A stretch of 64,000 nt of DNA from Mucilaginibacter sp. PAMC 26640 (lineage in GTDB: Bacteria > Bacteroidota > Bacteroidia > Sphingobacteriales > Sphingobacteriaceae): contig CP014773.1 of the NCBI GenBank assembly GCA_001596135.1, positions 1,550,001-1,614,000 on the forward strand, read 5' to 3'. Made by a program: the position numbers and the translations under genes. This document shows, piece after piece, positions 1 through 9,221 of the stretch. The notes below the pieces were generated by a model. That model saw only the letters and a program-made list of their open reading frames with translations. It searched no databases and was not told where the DNA came from. The first letter of the stretch is position 1; each line of letters starts with the position of its first letter.

Positions 1-87
1 TTGGACTTCACCGGGAACTTTGACACCCCCCGACTTTCGCTGCTGTACAATAAGGGCGAAAAATCAGCAACATTGGTTTTACCTTAA
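1..87 (+). CDS. C-terminal end of an unidentified protein (5' partial)
   Basis: Frame 1 is open from the first base and ends with TAA at 85-87, giving 28 residues that finish in SATLVLP. The alternating polar/hydrophobic pattern would suit the last strands of a beta-sandwich or outer-membrane domain, but that is inference. The gene body lies outside the window, so no family can be named. It converges on the RecD-like helicase gene, with about 70 bases of noncoding sequence between the two stop codons. Confidence 0.45.
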   Translation: MDFTGNFDTPRLSLLYNKGEKSATLVLP

Positions 88-157
88 AATGAGTGCGCTC
101 GCACCTGATACGCTGCGCAATTTAACCTTCTCTGCAAAACAATGGGGGTGAAGTAGA

Positions 158-1570
158 CTAGCTAACCCACCAGGCCTGTTCCAAATACAATGTTTGCCTT
201 GCACGGGTAATAGACGTGTACCACCATTTGCAAAGTTCCAGCCGGTCCATACCGTACATGCTCTTCTCCAGGAACAGAAATACATTGTTCCATTCGCCCC
301 CCTGTGCTTTGTGGCAAGTAACCGCGTAGCCATAAGTTGCTTTTAGGCATCCAAGGTACTCGTCGTCGCGCATGGCCTTTAAATAGGCGGGCGAATTTGG
401 CTTCATCTTTTTATCATCCATCCGCATACTAAAGTCGATCATCAGCTCCCTGGTCTGGTCTTCAGTAAGATTGCCTTTGATGTGGTTTACGGCATCCAGG
501 GAAAGCATCAGTGTAAACTCTATCTCCGAGGATACCGGCCTCACTTTTACTTTTTGAAACTTCATCCCTGCCTTTATCGCAATGGCACCCAGCTCGCGGA
601 TCTCTACAAAATCGCCGTTGGAAAGGGGTACAGTATAATTGTTTTGCGTTACCAGCAGCACCTCACCTATTTGTAGCGGCATGTATTCGTCACCAAATAA
701 TTCCCTGCGCATATCCTGGTTTATTTGTTGTACCGCCTTGTTACTGCGTGCTATTGCGAGGGTTTCGTTAGCGCCGGTGGCTTTGTATAATTTTACGTAT
801 TCGGCGAACAGCACGTTATAAGCGGGCAATAGCTTTACATTGTTTAATCCGGTTGCCGGGATTCGCGGGAACCGTTCCCATTCCGTTTGCTGGCTCAACT
901 CTCTAATGGCAGTGGCCAGGCGCAGGATATCATTACCCGCAGTCACGCGTTCTATCTTGTTGAGCGAGAATGACACAGCCACCCTGTTCTGTTTAGCCAG
1001 CCAATCCATATCCAGTGCCGGGCTGATATTTTGCCCGACAGGCGGCAGCTGGCAGGGGTCGCCTACAAAAATAATCTTGTTATTGCCGGCTACCAGGAAA
1101 AAGTCGTTCAGCAAATTACCGGATCCGAAATTGGTAAATGAAGTATCTTTGGATGCCTCACAGGAGAGCATGGACGATTCATCTACTATATACACCCGTT
1201 TATCCTCATCGGTAGCACGCACCAAAAATTCCAGGCTCATTTGTCCTGCCGCCACCTTATCTATATCGCGCTGAATAATTGTGTCCAGGCCGTCCACTTT
1301 ACTGAAATTATAAAGTTCGCCATGAACTGTTTTGGTATCGAAACCTGTTTTTCCCCTCAAAACGGTGGCTGCCCGACCGGTAGATGCCAGCAAACAAAAT
1401 TCCTGTTCGTTTTCTGTAAGGGTTTTAGCCAGGCGCTGCATCAGGAAGGTTTTACCTGTGCCTGCGTAACCCTTCAATACAAAAACATTGGCTGAGGGGT
1501 GCTCCAAAAATTTTTCAATTGCTTTGAAAGCAGCATTTTGTTCAACGTTTAATGTGATCTCGGCAGTCAT
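158..1570 (-). CDS. RecD-like ATP-dependent DNA helicase (SF1, AAA_30 / UvrD_C_2)
   Basis: A 470-residue SF1 helicase of the RecD/Pif1-like group that would couple ATP hydrolysis to 5'-3' DNA unwinding in repair or recombination. Walker A is GYAGTGKTF near residue 35. Walker B is VDESSML in the first third, followed by a VGDPCQLPPVG motif. Near the C-terminus TCHKAQGGEW is typical of UvrD_C_2 domains. It starts with ATG at 1570. It is much shorter than E. coli RecD and lacks its N-terminal domain, and no recB or recC lies nearby, so it probably works alone, as do the many stand-alone RecD-like helicases of Bacteroidota. Family assignment is firm; the exact substrate is unknown. Confidence 0.88.
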   Translation of the reverse strand: MTAEITLNVEQNAAFKAIEKFLEHPSANVFVLKGYAGTGKTFLMQRLAKTLTENEQEFCLLASTGRAATVLRGKTGFDTKTVHGELYNFSKVDGLDTIIQRDIDKVAAGQMSLEFLVRATDEDKRVYIVDESSMLSCEASKDTSFTNFGSGNLLNDFFLVAGNNKIIFVGDPCQLPPVGQNISPALDMDWLAKQNRVAVSFSLNKIERVTAGNDILRLATAIRELSQQTEWERFPRIPATGLNNVKLLPAYNVLFAEYVKLYKATGANETLAIARSNKAVQQINQDMRRELFGDEYMPLQIGEVLLVTQNNYTVPLSNGDFVEIRELGAIAIKAGMKFQKVKVRPVSSEIEFTLMLSLDAVNHIKGNLTEDQTRELMIDFSMRMDDKKMKPNSPAYLKAMRDDEYLGCLKATYGYAVTCHKAQGGEWNNVFLFLEKSMYGMDRLELCKWWYTSITRARQTLYLEQAWWVS

Positions 1571-1639
1571 TTGCTGCTAAGATATTAAAACTAAAAATGT
1601 TAGCAATGTAATGAGCTAAATTAATTTGGAAGATTGTGG

Positions 1640-2866
1640 TTAAAGGTCCTGTTTAATATCATCCAGCCCTTTGATGCTTAACCGCGCACTAATGGCCGAT
1701 GCAATAATAGCGATGAATGTAACGGTAGCAAACACCAGCAGGAAATCGCTTGGTTTAAAATCTACCGGGTATGCATCCAGAACCGACATTTTTGCGCCCA
1801 TCTTCACCAGCTTAAATTCCAGCTGAACAAAGCATACAATGGTGCCGATAATGATGCCTATTATACAGCCAATAAGGGAGATCATCATCCCCTCGCAAAA
1901 GAAGATACCCTGAATAAGGCGCTTTGCAGCACCAAGGCTGGTAAGTATAGCGATGTCTTTCCGTTTATCCATCACCAGCATGGTAAGCGAGCCGATGATA
2001 TTGAAGATAGCGATGATGAGTACAAAAACGAGAATCATGAATATCGACCAGCGCTCGTAATTTATGGTTTTATACAATTCGGTGTTTTGTTCCTTACGGT
2101 TTTTGATGATATAGTTATTGCCTGCCTTTTCTGTTATCTCTTCCTGCACGTCTTTCAGGTTGGTGCCTGGCTTAAAGTTTATCTCGACAGATGATACATT
2201 TTTAGGTTGATCGAGTAAGTCGCGGGTGAACTCTATGGGGGTGATCACCATATCGTCGAAATCCTGTTGGATAGAAAACACTCCAACCGGTGTAATCGGC
2301 CGAAATACGAAATCGTTCATAGGGTTATTTGAATTACCTGCAGTACGCCTTGGCGAATAGATCTGCAGTGGCGTAAACTGGTCTACTATGCTAACCCCCA
2401 GGCTCGCCTGGATAGTGGTGCCGATAACAGCTAGATTATAACGACCATCCTTTAAAGTAAAGGAGCCACCATGAATCGTACTGTCAAGGTCCTTGTTCTT
2501 CAAAAAATCATCGCTCACCCCTTTAATCGTGCCAATAAAAGGCTTGTCGCCATATTTGATAAGTACCTTTTCCTGCAAAACGCGGGTATAAGAAAAGATC
2601 CGTCCATCTTTGCTCAGTGCCGTTAAATATGCTGTATTTGGATCGAAAGTTTTGCCGAGCCGGGGCTCTATTTTGATCTCGGGTGTAAAGTCGCTATACA
2701 GCGAAAGAATTACCTTTTCAAAGCCGTTGAATACCGATAGGATAATAATAAGCGCCGCACTACCCACCAAAACCCCAAGCATAGAGATGCTGGAGATGAT
2801 GTTAATGGCATGAGTCTGCTTTTTACTAAACAGGTATCGTTTGGCTATGTAGATAGAGGTGTTCAA
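1640..2866 (-). CDS. FtsX-like ABC transporter permease (LolC/LolE type)
   Basis: A 408-residue inner-membrane permease with the MacB/FtsX layout. One transmembrane segment lies near residues 22-48, a periplasmic core domain follows to about 265, and three more transmembrane segments fill the C-terminal third. The N-terminal IAKRYLFSKKQTHAINIIS pattern is typical of LolC/LolE-like lipoprotein-release permeases. The start codon is TTG at 2864-2866, since no ATG occurs before the first transmembrane segment. Only 2 bases separate it from the stop of the upstream MBL hydrolase gene, so the two are cotranscribed. No ATPase partner is encoded here. Export of lipoproteins is known for the family but not shown for this protein. 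Confidence 0.85.
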   Translation of the reverse strand: MNTSIYIAKRYLFSKKQTHAINIISSISMLGVLVGSAALIIILSVFNGFEKVILSLYSDFTPEIKIEPRLGKTFDPNTAYLTALSKDGRIFSYTRVLQEKVLIKYGDKPFIGTIKGVSDDFLKNKDLDSTIHGGSFTLKDGRYNLAVIGTTIQASLGVSIVDQFTPLQIYSPRRTAGNSNNPMNDFVFRPITPVGVFSIQQDFDDMVITPIEFTRDLLDQPKNVSSVEINFKPGTNLKDVQEEITEKAGNNYIIKNRKEQNTELYKTINYERWSIFMILVFVLIIAIFNIIGSLTMLVMDKRKDIAILTSLGAAKRLIQGIFFCEGMMISLIGCIIGIIIGTIVCFVQLEFKLVKMGAKMSVLDAYPVDFKPSDFLLVFATVTFIAIIASAISARLSIKGLDDIKQDL

Positions 2867-2868
2867 AA

Positions 2869-3504
2869 TTATAGATATGGGTTAAATTGTTTCTCGTACC
2901 CAATGGTGGTCGCGGGTCCGTGACCGGGATAAACCGTGCAATCCGGATCAAGTGTGAAAAGGTTTTCTTCAATGCTTTTAACAAGTTGCGAATAATTGCC
3001 GCCGGGCAGATCGGTCCGGCCGATGCTGTTACGGAAAAGTACATCACCACCGATAAGGATATTCGCCGCACGGTCATAATAACACAAATGCGCTGGTGAA
3101 TGTCCTGGCGCAAAAATCAGTTCCAATTCGGTATTGCCAAATTTAACACTACCAGTTTCGGGCAGGTACTCATCAGGCAACGGAGAAGCATCGTACCTGA
3201 AACCCATAGCCGGTGCATAAGCAATTACGGCCTCTAATACATCCGATTCTCCTTTATGGAATTTAGGCTTTAGGCCGTACTGATCAAAAACAAAACGGTT
3301 ACCCAAAACATGGTCTACATGGCAGTGGGTATTCAATAGCAATACGGGCTTTAACTGGTTATCTTTTATGAAATTGACTACCGTGTTTTGCTCGGCCGAA
3401 GTGTACATTCCCGGGTCGATAATTACACATTCGCGGGTATCGTCGTATAAGATGTATGTGTTTTCCTGGTAAGGATTATTTTCAAATGCTTGAACGGTCG
3501 CCAT
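2869..3504 (-). CDS. MBL-fold metallo-hydrolase (glyoxalase II-like)
   Basis: A 211-residue metallo-beta-lactamase-fold hydrolase, probably cytoplasmic because no signal peptide is seen. Its zinc-binding motif is THCHVDH near residue 60, followed by APGHSPAH, a GGDVLF aspartate motif and YPGHGPAT near the C-terminus. This is the ligand set of glyoxalase II-like and persulfide-dioxygenase-like enzymes. The short length favours the 'YcbL-like' group of small MBL hydrolases, which often act on thioesters. It starts with ATG at 3504 and forms a two-gene unit with the downstream LolC/E-type permease. The physiological substrate cannot be read from the sequence. Confidence 0.88.
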   Translation of the reverse strand: MATVQAFENNPYQENTYILYDDTRECVIIDPGMYTSAEQNTVVNFIKDNQLKPVLLLNTHCHVDHVLGNRFVFDQYGLKPKFHKGESDVLEAVIAYAPAMGFRYDASPLPDEYLPETGSVKFGNTELELIFAPGHSPAHLCYYDRAANILIGGDVLFRNSIGRTDLPGGNYSQLVKSIEENLFTLDPDCTVYPGHGPATTIGYEKQFNPYL

Positions 3505-3671
3505 GTTGCAAAGCTACTTTATTAAGGTTAAAGGCGAAAGTATTCTAGGTGCTGATTTCTACAGCAACGATTGAAGGGGCCGCAGTACGCAGTTTGCTTT
3601 AGTGCGTAATGAAATTGATAGAAAACATTTAGTTATTAAATGTTAATTTCATCGCCATAAAATACGCATCA

Positions 3672-5534
3672 ATGAAAAAAATATTTACGCTTGCAGTAGT
3701 CTCTTTAATAGCAGCGTCGGCATTTGCGCAAAAACAAAGGCCGGTTTATTATACCATTTCGTTTCCTAATGCAGTACACCATGAAGCGGAGATTGTGCTT
3801 ACGCTACCACAATTAACGGGGAGCACGCTTAGGGTTCACATGAGCCGCTCATCTCCGGGGCGATACGCTACCGCAGAATTTGGGAAAAATATTTACAATT
3901 TGAAAGCTGTAGGAGCAGATGATAGGCCGTTAATTATAAAACAACTGGAGGGTGAGGTATATGAAATACAGCAGACTACAGAAACGGTAAAAATCAGCTA
4001 TACCCTATTTGGGAACTGGACCGATGGTACCTACGCCAGTATAGATGCGAGCCATGCCCACCTGAATATGCCCGCCACTATTATGTGGGCAGAGGGACAG
4101 GACGAGCGGCCGATTAGGGTGCAATTTAATGATGCCAACAAATACGGTTGGAAAGTGGCCACCCAGTTGAAAAGCGAAGGTGATAATGTTTACAGCGCCC
4201 CCAATCTGCAATATCTGATGGATAGCCCTGCAGAGCTATCGGCTTACAAAACAAACAGCTGGACGGTTAATAATAACGGCAAAGATGAGAAGATCAACTT
4301 AACGGTACACGCTGATGATGACCAGGCAGTTGTGGATAACTTTGCGAAAATGGTGCAGAAGGTAGTGTTGGAAGAAAAAGCGGTTTTCGGCGAATTGCCA
4401 ACCTATGATTATGGCGAATACACATTTTTGCAGGATGTTCATCCTAACACATCCGGCGACGGAATGGAGCACCGTAACTCTACAGTTATCGTACAGCCGG
4501 CGCCAAAAATTGCAGGTTTTGAGACCAGACTGATCGGCACATTTTCGCATGAGTATTTCCACAGCTGGAATGTAAAACGCATCCGCCCCAAATCATTGGA
4601 ACCGTTTAACTTTACGCACGCCAATATGAGCAGTGAGCTTTGGTTTGCAGAAGGCTTTACCCAATACTATGGTGAAATGCTGCTGGCCCGGGCCGGGATA
4701 AATAGCGTTGACGAATACACCCGCACTATTGCCGGCTTAGTTAACCAGGCCGTCAACACTCCCGGGGCCGCTAAATATTCCCCTGCTGAGGCAAGCCGCT
4801 ACGCGGTATTTGCGGATGCAGGTGTATCAATCGATCCAAATAATCAGCCTAATATGTTTACCAGCTATTATACTTACGGCGGTGCAACAGCTTTGGCGCT
4901 TGATCTGCGCCTGCGCAGCGAATTCAATTTAACATTGGATGACTACATGCGCAAAGTGTGGCTAAGCCGGGGGAAGGTTATGAAACCCTACACTATTGCT
5001 GACCTGCAGAGTGACCTTGCCGCTGTAACTAATAATCCAAAATTTGCTGCAGACTTTTTTAAACGTTACATTAACGGAACAGAAAAAAATAATTACGAGG
5101 CTTTGCTGGCCAAAGCGGGGATGGTATTGCGCAGGTCGGCACCGGGTAAAGCCTGGGTAGGTTCAGTTAACTCATTTGGAGGGCGCGGGCGGTCGGGCCA
5201 GGCACGTACCACAACTGAAGGGCTGGCGATCAGCGCTAATTCAATAGCGGGTACACCAATTTACAAAGCAGGAATTGATGCGGGCGATGTAATCATACAG
5301 GCCGACGGCAAGGAGACAAAAGACGAAGCCACTTTTATGGAGGTTGTGAATAGCAAAAAACCGGGCGATAAAATTAGCATTACTTACAAAAATCGCGCGG
5401 GTGAACATACTGCCACTATTACCACCGAAGAAAGCCCGGCCTATGAAGTATTGACTTTAGAGAAAGCTGGCAAAACACCAACGGCAGAACAACTTACTTT
5501 CCGCACAAACTGGTTATCATCAAAAGTAAAATAA
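3672..5534 (+). CDS. M61-family metallopeptidase with PDZ domain
   Basis: A 620-residue secreted zinc peptidase of the M61 (glycyl aminopeptidase-like) family. The N-terminus MKKIFTLAVVSLIAASAFAQ is a signal peptide. An N-terminal beta domain is followed by a catalytic domain with HEYFHSWNVKRIRP (H293, E294, H297) and a downstream ELWFAEGF motif carrying the likely third zinc ligand. A PDZ domain lies at about residues 500-590, containing the ISANSIAGTPIYKAGIDAGD segment. It probably acts in the periplasm on peptides. The next gene, an M28 peptidase, starts one base after its stop, so the two form an exopeptidase operon. The substrate is not evident. Confidence 0.92.
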   Translation: MKKIFTLAVVSLIAASAFAQKQRPVYYTISFPNAVHHEAEIVLTLPQLTGSTLRVHMSRSSPGRYATAEFGKNIYNLKAVGADDRPLIIKQLEGEVYEIQQTTETVKISYTLFGNWTDGTYASIDASHAHLNMPATIMWAEGQDERPIRVQFNDANKYGWKVATQLKSEGDNVYSAPNLQYLMDSPAELSAYKTNSWTVNNNGKDEKINLTVHADDDQAVVDNFAKMVQKVVLEEKAVFGELPTYDYGEYTFLQDVHPNTSGDGMEHRNSTVIVQPAPKIAGFETRLIGTFSHEYFHSWNVKRIRPKSLEPFNFTHANMSSELWFAEGFTQYYGEMLLARAGINSVDEYTRTIAGLVNQAVNTPGAAKYSPAEASRYAVFADAGVSIDPNNQPNMFTSYYTYGGATALALDLRLRSEFNLTLDDYMRKVWLSRGKVMKPYTIADLQSDLAAVTNNPKFAADFFKRYINGTEKNNYEALLAKAGMVLRRSAPGKAWVGSVNSFGGRGRSGQARTTTEGLAISANSIAGTPIYKAGIDAGDVIIQADGKETKDEATFMEVVNSKKPGDKISITYKNRAGEHTATITTEESPAYEVLTLEKAGKTPTAEQLTFRTNWLSSKVK

Positions 5535-5535
5535 A

Positions 5536-6828
5536 ATGAAAAAATATATCGCAGCATTCGTCCTTTTAGCAGTATCGGGTTACAGCTTTGGACAGGACGT
5601 AAATAAATTAATTAAACAGGATGACGTAGAGCGCATCATCAAAACTCTTAGTGCAGATGAGATGCAGGGCCGTGGTACGTTTACCCCCGGTATTGATAGA
5701 GCCGCTACTTTCATTGAGGGTGAATTTAAAAAAGCAGGCATTCAGCCGCTTACCGGGAATACCGGGTTCAGGCAAAGTTTCAGTCTTACCCGCGTAACAC
5801 CTGTAAATAGTAAAGTAACTTTTGATGGCGTAGAGGTACCTGCAAACAAGGTTTCGGTTTCGGCGGGTGCATCTTTCAACTGGAAAGGCGACGAAGGTGT
5901 GCAGGTGGTAAATATTGGGTCAGGTAAAAATTTAAGTACTGAATACCGCTCAATCGTGCGCAGCGGTAAAAAATCCTTAGTACTGATTGATACTTCTTTT
6001 GCAGATATGTTTTCGCGCCTTCGCGATAGGAATAGTGGGGGCAAAATCGGCGAGAAAGTAAGCGATGCCGCGCCGGTGGTTTTTGTGCTATCGTCTGCAA
6101 TGCCAAAAAGCTTTGAAGTAATAAGCGAAGCAAAAGAGGAAAAACTGCCGCTATTCAATGTAGCCGGGATGATTCCGGGTAAATCAAAAGCGAATGAGTA
6201 TGTGGTTTTTTCCGGGCATTATGATCATTTGGGGATGATTAAACCGGTTGCCGGAGATAGTATTGCCAACGGTGCCGATGACGATGCATCTGGAACAACG
6301 GCAGTCATCGAATTAGCCAAATATTATAAAAAATTAAACAACAACGAGCGCACTTTGATCTTTGTGGCTTTCACTGCCGAGGAAATTGGCGGCTATGGCT
6401 CACAGTATTTCTCTAAGCAAATGGAACCTGATAAGGTTACGGCTATGTTTAATATCGAGATGATTGGCAAGGCTTCCAAATTCGGTGAGAATTCTGCCTT
6501 TATAACCGGTTATGAAAGGTCAGATTTTGGGAAAATCCTGCAAGGTAACCTGGAGGGGACAGCCTTTAAATTTTATCCTGACCCATATCCGCAGCAAAAT
6601 CTATTCTACAGGAGCGATAATGCCACACTGGCCGCTTTAGGTGTACCGGCGCACACCATCTCTACGGATCAGATCGACACTGATAAGTTATACCATTCTG
6701 TTAAAGATGAATTCAGCAGCATGGATGTAAACAATATTGTAGCTACCATACGCGCCATAGCGCTGAGTTCGCGCTCAATAGTAGCGGGCAAGGATGCCCC
6801 AACCAGAATTCCGAAGTTGGAGAGGTAG
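5536..6828 (+). CDS. M28-family zinc exopeptidase
   Basis: A 430-residue secreted aminopeptidase-like enzyme with a signal peptide ending near SFGQ. The M28 di-zinc core is visible as SGHYDHLG, then NGADDDASGTTAVIELA, then FTAEEIGGYGSQYF carrying the catalytic and bridging acidic residues. A later histidine ligand probably lies in LYHSVKDEF. A protease-associated-like insert occupies roughly residues 110-210. It is translated one base after the stop of the M61 gene and is followed by a strong terminator, so the two peptidases form a bicistronic unit. Cleavage of N-terminal residues from peptides in the periplasm is the family role; specificity is unknown. Confidence 0.92.
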   Translation: MKKYIAAFVLLAVSGYSFGQDVNKLIKQDDVERIIKTLSADEMQGRGTFTPGIDRAATFIEGEFKKAGIQPLTGNTGFRQSFSLTRVTPVNSKVTFDGVEVPANKVSVSAGASFNWKGDEGVQVVNIGSGKNLSTEYRSIVRSGKKSLVLIDTSFADMFSRLRDRNSGGKIGEKVSDAAPVVFVLSSAMPKSFEVISEAKEEKLPLFNVAGMIPGKSKANEYVVFSGHYDHLGMIKPVAGDSIANGADDDASGTTAVIELAKYYKKLNNNERTLIFVAFTAEEIGGYGSQYFSKQMEPDKVTAMFNIEMIGKASKFGENSAFITGYERSDFGKILQGNLEGTAFKFYPDPYPQQNLFYRSDNATLAALGVPAHTISTDQIDTDKLYHSVKDEFSSMDVNNIVATIRAIALSSRSIVAGKDAPTRIPKLER

Positions 6829-6849
6829 ATCATCTACTCTTTGAAATAA

Positions 6850-6902
6850 GGTTGCAAAGCTGGTCGGCTTTAAAAACGACCCGCTTTGCAGCCATTTTTT
6901 TT
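6850..6902 (+). terminator. Rho-independent terminator after the peptidase operon
   Basis: The arms at 6850-6866 and 6877-6893 pair over about 17 positions with a single mismatch and one G-U pair. A 10-base loop lies between them and a run of T follows from 6895. It ends the M61-M28 transcript. Confidence 0.85.
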
Positions 6903-6991
6903 GCGGCAAGATCATCGGCTTTTTAAAAAATTTTTACAGTAACAAACATTTGTCGCTATAACATCGTTAAGCTAAATTAAATTGGAATATT

Positions 6992-7840
6992 ATGCAATGG
7001 TTTGGCAGGCGCGAAAGCAGTAATACAGAAGAAGGCAGCGGCGGCGGCGGCCGTGGTATGGCAGTAGGTGGTGGTGTTTTAGGTTTGATAGCTGCGGCTA
7101 TCTACTTTTTCACCGGGATCGATCCCTCGCAGGTGCTGAACCAAACGCAGCAAGGCAATACCCAACAAGCCAATACAGAAACTGCCGGGCCGGATAATAA
7201 CCAAAAGAAGTTTGCGCGCGTGGTACTGGCTGATACGGAAGATATTTGGGGTAAGCTTTTTAAAGATATGGGCAAAACTTACGAGCCTACGGTTATGCAT
7301 TTTTTTACGGATGGCGTGAGCACAGCCTGTGGCGATGCTTCATCGCAAAGCGGACCTTTTTATTGCCCGGGCGACCAGAAGGTATACATCGATGTTACTT
7401 TTTTCGACGAATTGACAAACAAGTTTGGTGCCGGCGGCGATTTTGCCCAGGCTTACGTAATTGCGCATGAGGTAGGCCATCATGTGCAGGATCTGCTGGG
7501 CGTAAGTGCCAAAATGGACCAGGCCAGGCAACAGCTAAGCCAGGAAGAATATAATAAGCTATCTGTTAAATTAGAACTTCAGGCAGATTTCTACGCCGGT
7601 GTTTGGGCGCACTATGAAAAGAATACGAAGAACGTATTGGAGGAAGGCGATATAGATGAGGCTCTAAATGCAGCCAATCAAATTGGCGACGACCGCCTGC
7701 AACAGGAGTACCAGGGCAATGTAACGCCTGATACATTTACACATGGCAGTAGTGCCCAACGTAAGTTTTGGTTTAAAAAAGGGTTTGATACCGGGGATAT
7801 GAGTCAAGGTAATACCTTTGCAGCCGGAGACTTGAATTAA
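6992..7840 (+). CDS. YpfJ-type neutral zinc metallopeptidase
   Basis: A 282-residue protein of the Zn_peptidase (YpfJ/KPN_02809) family. It starts with a short cytoplasmic tail that is Gly-rich, followed by one transmembrane segment at about residues 24-41, so it is anchored in the inner membrane with the catalytic domain outside. The zinc motif is HEVGHH (H159, E160, H163), and ADFYAGVWAHY downstream is the usual second conserved block. The start ATG at 6992 fits family length. It is monocistronic and converges on the acyltransferase gene with a gap of only 3 bases. The substrate of this family is poorly defined. Confidence 0.9.
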   Translation: MQWFGRRESSNTEEGSGGGGRGMAVGGGVLGLIAAAIYFFTGIDPSQVLNQTQQGNTQQANTETAGPDNNQKKFARVVLADTEDIWGKLFKDMGKTYEPTVMHFFTDGVSTACGDASSQSGPFYCPGDQKVYIDVTFFDELTNKFGAGGDFAQAYVIAHEVGHHVQDLLGVSAKMDQARQQLSQEEYNKLSVKLELQADFYAGVWAHYEKNTKNVLEEGDIDEALNAANQIGDDRLQQEYQGNVTPDTFTHGSSAQRKFWFKKGFDTGDMSQGNTFAAGDLN

Positions 7841-7843
7841 AGG

Positions 7844-8575
7844 TTATTCCACTACCAACCTGATTTTTTCCTCAATTTGTTTTACCAGCTCATCAACCGG
7901 GGTTTTGCCGGGCTCGATAGGTTCAAGCACCTCCCAGCTCATAGGTGTAAAGGTGTTGAGCGGATATAATCCGTAGCGGATCATTTTCCAGGAGTCTTTA
8001 ATAGCTACTGGTACCAATAAGGCATCGGGGCATTTTTTTAGCAGCGTGGCGACACCGGCTGATTGAAATGCCTTTACTTTGCCATCTTTAGACCGGGTGC
8101 CTTCCGGGAAGATCATTGCCGACCATTTGTTGTCTTTCATCCTTGTACCAAACTTCACAAGCTCGGTAATAGATTGCCGCGCATCCTTCCTGTCGATATT
8201 GGCGCCGCCACCAACTTTGAGATTATATGATATAGATGGGATACCTCGGGTGAGCTCTACCTTGGAGATGAATTTTGCATGATACTTCCTCAGGAAATAA
8301 ATCATTGGGGGGATATCAAATGTGCTCTGATGGTTGGCGATGAAGATCATGGGCCGGCCAATTGGCAGGATTTGCTTATTTGTGAATTTTACCCTGTTAA
8401 ATAGAATATAAAACGTGCCCACCAGGAAAAAGTTAAGGATATCAACACTGCGTTTATGAGCAGCATAGCCAAACCAGTGGTAGCAGATCCATTGTATAGG
8501 GTGAAAGATCACCAGCGCTAAAAAAAACGCAACAATTGCAAACGGCGACAGAATGTAACCTAAAAACTTTTTCAT
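7844..8575 (-). CDS. plsC: 1-acyl-sn-glycerol-3-phosphate acyltransferase (PlsC-like)
   Basis: A 243-residue membrane acyltransferase that would make phosphatidate from lysophosphatidate in phospholipid synthesis. Catalytic block I is NHQSTFD, with histidine and aspartate four residues apart, and block III is FPEGTRSKDG. One or two N-terminal hydrophobic segments anchor it. I chose the ATG at 8575 (MKKFLGYILSPF). An in-frame GTG three codons upstream, at 8582-8584, is the only alternative. The gene is followed convergently by the YpfJ gene. PlsC-type acyltransferases can also modify other lipids, so the exact acceptor is not certain. Confidence 0.88.
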   Translation of the reverse strand: MKKFLGYILSPFAIVAFFLALVIFHPIQWICYHWFGYAAHKRSVDILNFFLVGTFYILFNRVKFTNKQILPIGRPMIFIANHQSTFDIPPMIYFLRKYHAKFISKVELTRGIPSISYNLKVGGGANIDRKDARQSITELVKFGTRMKDNKWSAMIFPEGTRSKDGKVKAFQSAGVATLLKKCPDALLVPVAIKDSWKMIRYGLYPLNTFTPMSWEVLEPIEPGKTPVDELVKQIEEKIRLVVE

Positions 8576-8622
8576 CAACCGCACAAAGTTATATTTTTTT
8601 GAGATAATGATTAATCTTACAC

Positions 8623-9183
8623 CTATAATCTGTTCTCCAACAGCAGTAGCTTAACCTTCAGCACGGCGGCAATAGTTATCGAATCTGTTATTTCGCCTGA
8701 GTTGATCATCTCATATACTTTTTCAAAGGGAAGCTTGTTAACCAATAGTTCTTCCGTATCCTCCGGCTCAGCTTCATGCTGCTCCAGGCCGCGTGCCAGG
8801 TAAATAATGCTTAACTCGTCGCTTACCGAATTGGATAGATGCATTGTCAAAATCTCCGTCCATTCAGATGCTTTTAAGCCGGTTTCTTCCAAAAGTTCCC
8901 GTTTGGCTGATTCCAGTGGGTCACTTCCTTCTGGTCCTCCCCCCTCAGGGATCTCCCAGCAGTACCTGTTTATAACATAGCGGTACTGCCCAACCAGGTA
9001 AGTATTTAGCTCACCATCCAAAGGGATTACGCCAATGGCCACATTTTTAAAATGCACTTTTCCATAAATACCCGGGTTGCCAGATGGATTAATTACCTGG
9101 TATTCGGTAACGTTGATCCATGGGTTGTCATAAACGTTGTTTTCAGAAAGTGTTTTCCAGGGATTTTCGTTAGGATATTCCAT
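8623..9183 (-). CDS. Nudix hydrolase (ADP-ribose pyrophosphatase-like)
   Basis: A 186-residue Nudix hydrolase whose Nudix box runs EGGGPEGSDPLESAK followed by RELLEETGL. The catalytic REUxEExGU part is intact, but the Glu that normally lies eight positions before REL is a serine here (GSDPLE). The upstream IPEGGGPE resembles the ADP-ribose and nucleotide-sugar pyrophosphatase group. It starts with ATG at 9183 and lies 47 bases upstream of the plsC-like gene on the same strand. The predicted reaction is hydrolysis of a nucleoside diphosphate linked to another group. The substrate is not known. Confidence 0.85.
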   Translation of the reverse strand: MEYPNENPWKTLSENNVYDNPWINVTEYQVINPSGNPGIYGKVHFKNVAIGVIPLDGELNTYLVGQYRYVINRYCWEIPEGGGPEGSDPLESAKRELLEETGLKASEWTEILTMHLSNSVSDELSIIYLARGLEQHEAEPEDTEELLVNKLPFEKVYEMINSGEITDSITIAAVLKVKLLLLENRL

Positions 9184-9221
9184 GCGATAAAGATAATTTT
9201 CTAAAATTAAATTAATTTAGC

